The notes below the pieces were generated by a model that was not told the DNA's origin, did no database searches, and saw nothing but the letters and a program-made list of their open reading frames with translations. 64,000 nucleotides of DNA. Source: Thozetella sp. PMI_491 (taxonomy: Eukaryota > Ascomycota > Sordariomycetes > Chaetosphaeriales > Chaetosphaeriaceae). Location of the stretch: NCBI GenBank assembly GCA_021432635.1, contig MU270034.1:862195-926194 (forward strand). The letters are read 5' to 3'. A program made the translations under genes and the position numbers. Below are positions 54,721 to 64,000 of the stretch, one piece after another; positions within the stretch are counted from its first letter, which is position 1, and each line of letters starts with the position of its first letter.

Positions 54721-56285
54721 CCCCAATAGCGGAATGGCAAAGTGGGGCTGTGACAAAAATAATAACATTGTATAAACTGGATGCCTAAGGCAACGGGGTG
54801 TAAGTATTAAATGGGGGCTTATTTATAAGAATAGGCTGAATAGCTAGTATTAGATCTGACGTATTCAAGGCTTTGAAAGTATAACAGAGGGCAGGCGGTA
54901 GCTCTAAGAGCTTACGGAGGGCTAGCTACTATCGCAAAATCGGTATATGCCTAGAAGAATTTTGGAACAAAGTGACGAAAGGTTCTTATTCCGTGTGCTG
55001 CCACGGGGTCGATTGTGCAGTATGCAAGTGATCCATACTGCGCCTACAGTATCCGCTCTCTAATTCCCTTAGAAAATCAACCACTTAAGGCTATATTTTT
55101 ACTGTATAGTTAAAACATTTGATATATTTTTACTAGATATAGTTAAAAAGGCCTTTATTTCTATGTAATATAGTTTGTAAGTGGTGGTTCTAATAGGTGT
55201 TTTTATCAATTCAGGGCGGCCTAGCTGCGTTGCTAGCCAGCCAACCAGCCAGCCAGCCAGCCAGCTAACCAGCCAGTTCCTCCAGGCTCTTTTGACGTGC
55301 TGCTGGCGGCACAGTTCTACTTATTTTATTATTAATTGTGGGAGTGGGCATATAATACTCCTAAAGCAGAGTATAGTGATAGCAAAAGTGGCTGATACTC
55401 TGTAACCAGCTGTTTGCTAGCTAGCGAGCTAGCTTTATACTATAGTTCAGTAAAGGCTTAAATTAGAATATTATTTCTCTCGCACGATTCGAAAATAGCC
55501 TTAGCTTTCGACCAGCTCTAGCGCCCCGGGGGGTTACACGCGAGAGAAATAGACCCTGGAGCATAGCGAAGGGTCGGCTATTTTATCGAAAAGCTTAAAG
55601 ATAGTGTGGCATCTGTTTAAGAACGACTAGCTGATTCTGGATCAGCTATACCTCTGACACCACCAAATGGGACCGTAACGCCTGCTATGTAGATAAAAGA
55701 AATTGACTCTATCATTGGACAGATCCCCAAGACATCCAACCTTAGTTTCGTTACTAAACTTCGACCACGACGGATTTCAGATAATTCGACTCGGATATTG
55801 AAGAATAATTCCCAATCTCGTATTCTAGAGTCATCGGGGGACCATTGTCGCATTCGGGAAAAAACTTGCATCGGCATGCTACGCCCGACATCGGGTTGGA
55901 AATTCCAGAAATCCTTGCCTCAGTGCATAAATCGGCATCCAGGGTGTTTGGCCGACGGATCAAAAAAAATCGCCTCTTCTGGGTATTTTCTGGGGTTAGA
56001 CTGCGGGGGAAACGTCGATCGTGCCGTGCATGACGATCCCGCTGCACTAGGAGCAAGCTGATTATCCCAACGAAGAATTGATCCTTCAACGCTCCTAATT
56101 TGGTTACTTTATGGTTTTCTGGCCCAATGCACTTGCTTCTAATAAAATAAGAAAAGCCGAATCGATGGGTTTGGCCATGCGACTTGAATGATATATAGAT
56201 GCTTGCCCCTCCTCTAAGTCCAAAGTCGGCTGGAGAAGCCCGTTTGCTCTCTAACTTGCCAGCGTTGCATCATGAAGCTCCTTGC
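54721..56285. other. Intergenic with microsatellite and inverted repeats
   Basis: Contains the (CCAG)n run at 55235-55276 and interleaved inverted repeats at 55473-55584. Overlapping frames at 55617-56089 (-) have no recognised motif. Region 55080-55160 is A+T-rich with two near-copies of TATATTTTTACT. Confidence 0.4.
55235..55276. repeat. (CCAG)n tetranucleotide microsatellite
   Basis: About ten CCAG units interrupted by CCAA and CTAA variants. Confidence 0.85.
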
Positions 56286-58351
56286 ATGAAGCACATTGCT
56301 TTTTGGGGCCTCTGCCTTGACCTGAGCTCTTCATTGGACGTCAAGGCTGCACTTAGGCAACCGAGCGATGTCTTTCTTCCTAGCAACTCGAAGACTCTCT
56401 TCTCATGACAGCTAGGCTCGCCACCGGCGTTGTCCCTCAGCAACGCGACTCTTACCTCGAATTGGTTCGATGGCACTAACCTAGTACAATCCGTTGAGCT
56501 GGTCGTGGAAAACATCGATCCACTAACTGGCTAGGGAGCGGCGACAACTTTAGGGTCGATGTTACTTCCGACTTCGTCACTTTCGTTCAGTCGGAGTCCC
56601 TCAAACGCCTACGACCGGGAGACAAGACGTGGATACAAGTCGGCGTCAAGAATAAAGTCCATGTCAGCCCTGTAACTAGTTGTTCTGCAAGTATCATCGC
56701 GACTTGGGGCTCTCGTCTTGCTCAACTACACAACTCCACAACGGCTATTGGCCTCTGCGGGATCGGTGATTACGTGGCTACGGTCGATAGTCTCAAGTTG
56801 CACGAAAGTCCGGACTGGTTCAACGACATCAAATACGGTATTTTCATCCACTGGGATCTGTATTCTGCGCCAGCCTACGAATATATTCAGCCAAATTGAG
56901 TCTTATTCAGAGTGGTAAGCTACTGGAGAGGTTGACCTTACTCCGTACCAGAGCTCCCACCGGATAGGTATTGGAACCACCAGCATAGCTCCGCTGAGCA
57001 AACACACGCGTCAGTGTCATCTGGATACATACGGATCATCTTTCAACTATGACGAAATCATCTCCAATTTTACGGTGTCCAAATTCGACCCTAAGTCTTG
57101 GCTTGATCTCATTGACAATGCCCGCGCTTAGTCCTTTGTCCTAGTTACCAGTGAGTAGTGGCGTATCTGAGTTTGCGGTCAGTCGGTTCCTGACTAGAAA
57201 TAGAGCACCATGATGATTTTGCCTTGTTCAATTTTCGGAGAGCACCAGCAAGAGATCTTCGGTTCACTACGGCGTTAAAAGGGACTTCATCGGCGAGTTA
57301 CTTTCTGCTGTGAAGGCCTCGTACCCACACTTGCGTCGAGGTAAGCATATCTCCCTGCCTTTTAGTAGACTAAGCACTGACGCATCGAAGGAACCTACTT
57401 CAGCCTGCCCGAATGGTATAATCCCGCATATGCCAAATATGCTAAGCTCCCTAGCTTCCAGGAGGTGAGACACTGTCATGTCTGAGCGATCAATTTTTTT
57501 TCTAATGAACTTGAATGCAGGTCCGCCAACAAATCCGTATACCAATGAAGAAATTGACTACACAGGCTTTGTACCAGTGGAATACTTTATAATCGACATG
57601 CAGCTTCCACAAATGGAAGCTCTTGCCTACAACTATGGTACAGAAATCATGTGGTGTGACATTGGCGGGGCCAATAACTCAACCATTCTGCTCTCCGCCT
57701 GGCTGAATTGGGCCCGATATCACGGCCGACAGGTGGCTTTCAACAGTAGGTGCGGACTCAAAGGCGACTACGACACTCCTGAGTATAAGCCAGTCGGAAA
57801 TGCGGCCGCGCGAAAGTGGAAAGCCACCCGTGGCATGGACCCACACAGCTTCGGATACAACTACATGGCACCGGACGATCAGTACCTTACAGGGAACGAC
57901 ATTGTCCAATCACTTGTCGACATCGTGAGCAAAAATGGCAATTTCTTGCTCGACATTGGGCCGAGGAATGACGGGGCTATCCCCAAAATTATGCAGACCA
58001 ACTTGCTTGACAGACTAACTTGGTTGATGCGGGGGCCTGGATGAAGGCGCATGCCGAGAGCTTGTTCAATACTCATTATTGGCTTAAAACACCAGGGACG
58101 GGGAACCTACGATATACGACAACCAAAAATGCTTTCTACATTCATATTATAGGTATGCCCAACCGCACTGTGACAATTACTGATTCAGTTCCATACTTGA
58201 ATGGAGATAAGGTCACTGTTGTGGGGGGGAAGATGGCTGGACATGTTGTTCCGATGGCGGAGAATGCAAATCACTCTTACACCTTGACTATTGGTGCAGG
58301 AATTGTGTCCGCAGACAAATACGTCTGGACATTTTCAAGATTACTTATTGA
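56286..58351 (+). pseudogene. Alpha-L-fucosidase (GH29), broken by stops, frameshifts and a 17-bp duplication
   Basis: An ATG at 56286 starts a signal-like segment (MKHIAFWGLCLDLSSSL). Beta-rich N-terminal sequence follows in shifting frames, then the GH29 barrel: SPDWFNDIKYGIFIHWDLYS, YDEIISNFTVSKFDP, FVLVT, EHHDDFALFN (family: KHHDGF), HYGVKRDFIGELLSAVKASY and GTYFSLPEWYNPAYAKY. Next are EYFIIDMQLPQMEAL and EIMWCDIGG, where the Asp aligns with the usual nucleophile position, then LVDIVSKNGNFLLDIGPRND. Introns between these blocks are readable. Lesions: TAG at 57129-57131, a frame change near 56530, a 17-bp tandem duplication at 57994-58027, and another shift near 58335 where FKITY-stop would follow. 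The intact enzyme would be secreted and remove fucose from glycans. Confidence 0.85.
57994..58027. repeat. 17-bp tandem duplication inside the fucosidase
   Basis: CAGACCAACTTGCTTGA (57994-58010) is followed at once by CAGACTAACTTGGTTGA (58011-58027). The copies differ at two sites. Seventeen is not a multiple of three, so the frame shifts. Removing one copy joins NLL to DAGAWMKAHAES. Confidence 0.85.
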
Positions 58352-59417
58352 GCTAATCGAGGGTTTTCTGTCCACCTCAATATCACAAATAATCATTTTA
58401 CAGCCATCACAGGGGAACTCTCTCTGTTGCCATGAAAACCCCTCATAACCGTTGTCCTCAACACCAACCCTGGTTATCTTGGAGAGCAACTGAGCAGCAT
58501 CCCCAGCAAGTCCACCGGCTGGTTGATTTCTCTGTCACATGTTACGTCCAGTTTTCAAAAGCAGTCATCCGGATTTTCCTCAGTGGGGTGGCCAAGAGGT
58601 ATCTCCTCCGAAAGCGAGGCTGTAATATCCGGCCTGGAGGGGTCGAATGTCGCATTCAATCCAGACTGAGAGACCTCGCAAAGGAAGACCTTTGAGAGTC
58701 TTCCCTCGAATTTCACGCACCAGCGGCCGTATATCAGCTTCAATCTTGCTGCTAAATTTGCTTGGATTTTTTGACATTGCGATTTTCATGATCTCATCCA
58801 CCTCACAGCACGAGAGCATCAGAATGTGCCGCTTCGGGCGACAGAGAGAGACTGTACTCGGCCTGGAGGCCTCAATGATGACCTCTCATCCAAGACACTG
58901 TGCCGTCGTATGCGGTCGGAATCGTCGACGGGCCGACCGTCCGGCCTCGCGCCCATAAAGAGAACCCTATGGCGATCCTCCCAACTTGGATTCAGTCCGG
59001 TGGAGGCCATAGTTTGGTAAGCTCGTCCGTAAGCTTGGTGTCACAAGCAGATTGAACCTCGGGAGCTCCACGTCTCACGCGGGGAAAAATGCCAGAAAAG
59101 GTGTTCCTGGCGGGGCAACCGACACTCTGGGGTTCCAGCAGTGGCCATCGTGCCAAATTAGGAACCAAATTATCATGCTGGCTGCGGAGCGCTGTCCTCA
59201 TACGGCCAGGCCCGCCGAATAGTGTTGCATTACATCGTATTACTTTTCGAAGCCGTGCACAACTCGAGTCATGAATGGATAATACCATAAAAACCCGTCA
59301 AGCCAGCCGTATAATTACGGATCAAGGCGCTTATGCAATTCTTACCTTTCAGCAGAGTTCTCTTCTGTGTGGAATCTGCATGATTTCTGAACGGGAACGA
59401 AGAACGTGCCAGCCAAT
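58352..59417. other. Intergenic, no gene recognised
   Basis: Short open frames on both strands (58580-58819, 58819-59020, 58992-59288) without a family match. Confidence 0.4.
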
Positions 59418-60062
59418 ATGCCTATGACGACCCTATTCATCGGCGCCCTCGCGGCTCTTGCTCAGACAGGCGCCGCGCTGCTCGATGTGTCTAACGTCCG
59501 GTGCGACCCCAATTTGAAGACGCTCGTGACGCCTACCTTTGGCAACGGCAGCACTTGGTTCCCGGCAGCTTTTACTGTCTGCGCCGAGGCCGAAATCAAC
59601 AGTACCATCAGCGAAGCCTACGACGCCCTTTTAGATTTCAAGTCCTATGGAACCTGGAACACGTTCGTTGTCAATGTCGAAGTCCCCGCCAACGTGACAA
59701 CCACACCGTCGCAGGTCTACGTCGGCATGCCTATGACGCTAACGACCAAAGGCTTGCTTCCCATCATCAACAGCACCAGCAACGAGATGATTTCAGTGAT
59801 GGATGCGCCCGGCACTAAGCAGGCAGGAGCTGCTGTGGCGGCCTGGTCAACGGATTACGGATTTGTGGGACTCAAGGCTGAGCATCCCAGCGTCCTCAGG
59901 CAGCTTGAAGACGGCACGACACTCTATGTTAGCTGGGAGACTTACTATGGGCCGCTCGCATATGTCGTGGGCGGTTTACTTCAAAAATCCTTACAAGAGC
60001 AGTTCGAAAACCAGGGTGAGGATCTGAAGGCCTACCTCGAGACGAACCGCAACAGGGCCTAG
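59418..60062 (+). CDS. Secreted SRPBCC (START/polyketide-cyclase-like) fold protein
   Basis: A single exon of 214 aa from ATG 59418 (the open frame begins at a GTG 12 bp earlier; an ATG at 59424 is also possible). The first 20-24 residues, with LFIGALAALAQTGAAL, are a signal peptide. The rest follows the SRPBCC layout: a first strand FTVCAEAEINSTISEAYDAL, where the helix-capping A-YDALLDF after it matches the VWxxLxDF pattern, then YGTWNTFVVNVEVP, a long beta sheet, TLYVSWETYYGPLAYVV and a C-terminal helix QKSLQEQFENQGEDLKAYLE. Such folds bind hydrophobic ligands in a central cavity. Several N-x-S/T sites fit secretion. Secreted members are less usual; a lipid or polyketide ligand is a guess. 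Confidence 0.75.
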   Translation: MPMTTLFIGALAALAQTGAALLDVSNVRCDPNLKTLVTPTFGNGSTWFPAAFTVCAEAEINSTISEAYDALLDFKSYGTWNTFVVNVEVPANVTTTPSQVYVGMPMTLTTKGLLPIINSTSNEMISVMDAPGTKQAGAAVAAWSTDYGFVGLKAEHPSVLRQLEDGTTLYVSWETYYGPLAYVVGGLLQKSLQEQFENQGEDLKAYLETNRNRA

Positions 60063-61184
60063 ATGACCTCAAACCACCTCTATAGGTCGTAGCATTCACA
60101 GCGAGTCAAAAGACAGGAAATACCGCTACCGAGACATTTTATACGGCATAATAAGCGGGGAAAAGATTACGAGCAAAGAAATTGACCTACGCCATTTAAT
60201 GTATATATGCCTACGTCCGTCGAGGAATCCCGGTCCACCATATAGGCAGAACGCTAAGCACATATTACTTTAATACTACAGTATTGTAATCTCAGTCGAA
60301 GAGGCCCACCGAAAGGTTCCTCGTCTTCATAAGGCTCGGCTCCCTTCGTTACGCCTCTACAGCGGTCTTATAGGTAAAAACTAGACCTTTAACTTTATAC
60401 AGCACTAACTAGCCCTTTATATATATTATATATATATAAATCTAATTATTAAAGAGCTTTATATAAAGATCCTAAGCTTATAAAAGAGTGGTTTAATCTT
60501 ATATAAAATATAAAAGCTAAATAAGAGATCTTAAAGGAAGACTAGTAAAACTCGCCGCCGGCACCGAGCTTAGTTATGAAGACATACACATTTTCACTCG
60601 CATAAGCAAGAGTAGTCCAAGCGCCAGCAATATATGCTGGCAAATATATTGGGGACGTTGTGACTGGTAAAATGGCTGGGAATTTGTCTAGCTGTATATG
60701 GTTTAGCATGTGGTATGGGTGTCCGAATTACAGTTGGAGGGGTGTCCGAATAACGCCGTGGTGTAGTTGGCAGTAAGGGCATTTTACTGGTGCGCTAATG
60801 CATTAGCATACATTACTTAAGCTGATATGGGGATGGGATGAGCGATGTTGATGCGCCGCCGGAAGCGGAGGATGCCTGCTGTGATTCGTAACCATGATGC
60901 ATCATCCTTCCACTGCTTCTGGCCATGACTCACAGCATAAGCTTTATTACGCAAGGGACTTGGGCGATTGTTTTATGTTGAAGTTTCCCCGCAGCCCGAA
61001 ACTACCATCTACACAAAGGAACGGCAAGTCTGCACTTGCCAGTGTCTACAGCGAGTTCTGCTAGTAAGTACAAACGAATAATCGCGACTACGTCTTTTTC
61101 TTAAGAGACTCTCCAATCAGACCTCAATTACATCGTTCTCAACGGAGAGATAACGTGTTTAATGACATCAACAGTCTGTCTGCA
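60063..61184. other. Intergenic, A+T-rich core
   Basis: A TATATA-rich block lies at about 60415-60445 and the surrounding 60240-60540 is A+T-rich and stop-rich. Near 60730-60760 short direct repeats (GTGTCCGAATTAC/GTGTCCGAATAAC) occur. No gene seen. Confidence 0.4.
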
Positions 61185-62498
61185 ATGGAAGCGTTCGAGG
61201 ACGACTTGGCCAAAGCAACGCAGCAGCTTGGTAACAGGGATTTGCTGGGCGCCGTCGCTGTGGTTATCGATAACAAGGGTGAGGCAGAATGTCCCTATGC
61301 GAAGGACCTCGATGCATGTGAGGTCACAAGAAAAGCGCGTCTAATCCAAGTTATGGAATACGAGCAGGGAACTTCTTATACCGACATGCTGCTGGACGCC
61401 AATTCCTCGATACCGATTCCCCCCAATTGGATCCTGATTGCACTCTCTCGCTTACCTCTGCTGGCAAGTTCTTCACCAATATTGTAGCCTTGCAGTTAGT
61501 CGAGCGTAATATTTTGACCCTTGACGAGCCAGTCAGCAAGTATATTCCTGAGATCAAGAAATGCTTGCTTGTTGAGGAAGTAGATCAAGAAATCCAGTTA
61601 CGCCCCCCAACCCACGAGGTCACGTTGCGTAACTTACTTCTGAACACGTGTGGTATGGGCACCCCAGATACATACCAGGAACGCTTCGGCAACAAGGATA
61701 GAGTGCCACCCCTGGATTTTCCCGATGACGCCCATCCATTGGTTAAGAACCAATTTACGCACCTGTTTTTTGAGCCCGGCGAGGGCTTTGAGTATGGATG
61801 GGGCATCTACTGCGTGCAGCTTCTCGTCGAGCGCCTTGGCGACAAGGACAGGTTTTTCCAGTATGTTGACCACCATATCTTCAGCATGCTTGGCATGACC
61901 GCTTCAACCTATCGACCAGCCCTGGAGCCGCATGTTTGGAAGCGGCGCCTGCAGATGGTCGAGCGTAGAGCGGACGCTTCTACGATGGATGGCCAAGCCT
62001 ACCTTGTGGCCTGCGACGAGGACACCTACGGCCTAACCTGCAGTGTATCCGATATTGCTCGGCTCTTTAGCGATCTTATATCGCCGAGTTGCAAGCTGCT
62101 CCAGCGCCAAGAACACAGTGATTTATTTTTCACTCCACAATTGACGCGCGGCACCTATCCACACACACCAGCTACTTCTAGCTGAAACTACTAACTATGG
62201 CTTCCTGCTGCCCCTCGAACAGGGCGTGTCACATAAGGTGTCATGGGCGTTAACACCACCTCCGGCTATAAATTGGACCGCGGCGGGCGCATTTATTGAA
62301 GAAGACGGTACCCTCACTGGCTCAGGGATCCCCAAGGGATCTATTGCATTTGAGGGGCAGCCTAATATTATCTGGATCATGAACCGCGAAAAGGGGCGTG
62401 TGATGCTTTTTGGTACCCAGTTGCTACCTGGCTATGATCTGAAAGCACATAATCTTGCAGTTCGGTTTCTGTATGACGCTTGGAAAACGTTTGGCTGA
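61185..62498 (+). pseudogene. LovD/EstB-like beta-lactamase-family serine hydrolase with a frame break at a CA run
   Basis: Exon 1 is 61185-61278. Exon 2 starts at 61368 after an 89-bp intron whose removal joins VAVVIDNKG to NFLYRHAAGRQFLD in phase. The family motifs follow: LDPDCTLSLTSAGKFFT with the catalytic S-x-x-K, VTLRNLLLNTCGMG, FEPGEGFEYGWGIYC with the second catalytic Tyr, and LACDEDTYGLTCSVSDIARL-like sequence. The frame stops at 62183-62185 (TGA), but the family C-terminus continues in the next frame: LLAETTNYGFLLPLEQG, SWALTPPPAINWTAAGAFIE, GQPNIIWIMNREKGRVML and YDAWKTFG before TGA 62496-62498. The switch falls at ACACACACC (62161-62169), so a 2-bp slip in a CA run is likely. Relatives are esterases or acyltransferases, some in polyketide pathways. 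Confidence 0.8.
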
Positions 62499-63945
62499 TT
62501 GGCAAGAAGGATAATGGATCGGAGTGAGCTCTGTTACACATAGGATACTGATTAATACTTAGAGAGCCCTAGCCTGAGCTTGAGCCTCAAATGAAGCCAA
62601 GATACTTGAGAGCCTCATACATAAAATCGTAGCAGTGGAGCGCGACATTACCTTCTACCTCATGATTGGATAGGAAATAAACCCGCAGCCCAACACCATA
62701 CTAATAGCCTGACTTATGTCATGCTCCCTCAAGCTTACGTTTTCATAAAGCTGAACGCAGACGCATACTAACCGATAAGGCCATGATGTTTCGCATCGCC
62801 TGGCGACTCGTTTAACTATATACAGCCCCGATCAAAGCAATGCGCTCTTGACTGAATAACTGCGAATCCCACTTTAGCTCAAACAATTAAACTCATCCCA
62901 TTACTAGCTGACCACAGCCGTCCTGCCAGCTTTCCTTTCTTGAACCTGCCATCCAACAAGGATATAGTACTATGAAGACTACGGTGTTTCTTGCCTTCTC
63001 GGTCTAGTATACCATGGGACTGCGTTAATTAATGTACGTGTTGATGCAAGTAGTTAATATGCTATCTTTATACTGATCGCTAGAGCACTAGTCAATGCCT
63101 CCTTCCATGATTGACGAAGGGTTGTGGGAAAAGGAGAAAATACCTGCAGAATACGATCCAGAAGTCATCGGATATTTGGAGATAGTTGACAGTGCTCTAA
63201 CAGGGTTTTCAAGTTTAGGTAGCTTACGACTTAACCTTGCAAGGTTGCAGCATGCCAGGCTTTAGATTGTTAGCGATTGTAAATCCCGCAGAAAGTGCTA
63301 GATCGTACCGTCACGTAGACTGCCACCCTCTTAGGGTTAACGACCAAGTCACAGCAAGAGCCCTTCGCAGAGTCTAGAGACTCTTCCACGCACACATCGT
63401 CTGCTAAATTAAGAGGGAGTCGCGTCATAAGATAAGGGGGGGCTGAAATAGACGCCTAGGTAGAAGTTCACGGGAAGTCTCAAGGTTGTCTGTCATATAG
63501 TACTGCTATTGCACAGAAAAAGATAAGAGACGTGTAGATGCATCGCTTCGCATTAGAATAGAGTTAAATGTTAGACCACTTTCTTTTCGTGTAAACTAGC
63601 TATGTCTTGTAACCTCTATGTCAATTCAGCAGTGACGGCAGAGTAGACCGATATGCTTGAATTTTAGTGGGTTTCGATCCAGAGAAATCAGATCGGCCGG
63701 CTCCCGTTGCTGGCTCCCCCATTTCTACGTCAGTCATGCTATGCACCCTCCTGCCTAGGTTCCGGTGAGAGGCTGTAGGTACGTAACCCCGTTGATCGTA
63801 ATGGTCAAGGTTTTGTTTGCGTCAAAAGTGTTGGTCAGGGCGTCAATCCCCAGTGAAAATTGTCAGGGCTCGTCTTTTTGATGTAAATTACCTCGCCCGT
63901 CTAGACAATATCCGAATACCACTCAGGAATAGACAGCCTGAACAG
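62499..63945. other. Intergenic, no gene recognised
   Basis: No open frame of note on either strand and no repeat recognised within the window. Confidence 0.45.
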
Positions 63946-63967
63946 TTCTTTTCTTTCTTTTTCTTTT

Positions 63968-64000
<33 letters not shown>
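63946..64000. repeat. Polypyrimidine and poly-T run at the window end
   Basis: TTCTTTTC-type repeats run into an unbroken T tract of about 31 bases up to the last base. Low-complexity runs like this often end assembled contigs. Confidence 0.9.

Noticed and set aside
61279-61487. Apparent frameshift near the start of the LovD-like gene
   Set aside because: Explained by an 89-bp intron (61279-61367) that joins both frames in phase.
1-64000. CRISPR arrays, bacterial operons or ribosome binding sites
   Set aside because: No regularly spaced repeats, and spliced genes show the DNA is eukaryotic.

Overview
The window is nuclear DNA of a filamentous ascomycete (Pezizomycotina). Genes carry short introns (about 50-90 bp) with GT...CTAAC/CTGAC-like branch points...AG. 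There are two fungal Zn2Cys6 regulators, a fungal NRPS terminal condensation domain, and several A+T-rich stretches with broken reading frames that look like repeat-induced point mutation (RIP) decay. The species cannot be named from the sequence alone. Exon boundaries below were worked out by hand from splice signals and reading phase. Where exon lengths sum to a multiple of three, the model is well supported.

Left part (1-20.5 kb) looks like the flank of a secondary-metabolism region. It holds the 3' end of an NRPS (2-1369, +), a Dal5/TNA1-type MFS transporter (2603-4651, -), two Zn2Cys6 regulators transcribed divergently from one 480-bp promoter (5295-7674, - and 8156-10494, +), and an acyltransferase-3 membrane protein (11880-13263, -). 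Further on are a CocE/NonD serine hydrolase with a locally shifted frame (16367-18121, -), a Baeyer-Villiger monooxygenase stump (18444-18662, +) and a short-chain dehydrogenase (19634-20543, +).

Middle part (21-34 kb): a 539-aa coiled-coil protein with an N-myristoylation-like start (21474-23093, -), and a 3.2-kb A+T-rich DNA transposon with long inverted arms and a 9-10 bp target duplication (23270-26494). These are followed by a two-exon protein of unknown function (28609-29949, -) and a 389-aa protein built of two related halves (32262-33431, +).

35-40.3 kb is a compact catabolic-looking group: a second Dal5-type MFS transporter (+), ureidoglycolate lyase (-) and a cyclase-family metal hydrolase (-). 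The transporter and the lyase converge tail to tail. A role in ureide/allantoate use is an inference from the lyase and the transporter class.

Right part (40.5-64 kb) is gene-poor and full of broken genes: an epoxide-hydrolase remnant, a chitin-binding (LysM/hevein-type) pseudogene with cysteine codons lost, an alpha-L-fucosidase broken by a 17-bp tandem duplication among other lesions, and a LovD-like beta-lactamase-fold hydrolase with a frame break at a CA run. Intact-looking genes here are a six-cysteine small secreted protein (45344-45658, -), a four-TM membrane protein (49420-51396, -) and a secreted SRPBCC-like protein (59418-60062, +). The window ends in a polypyrimidine/poly-T run.
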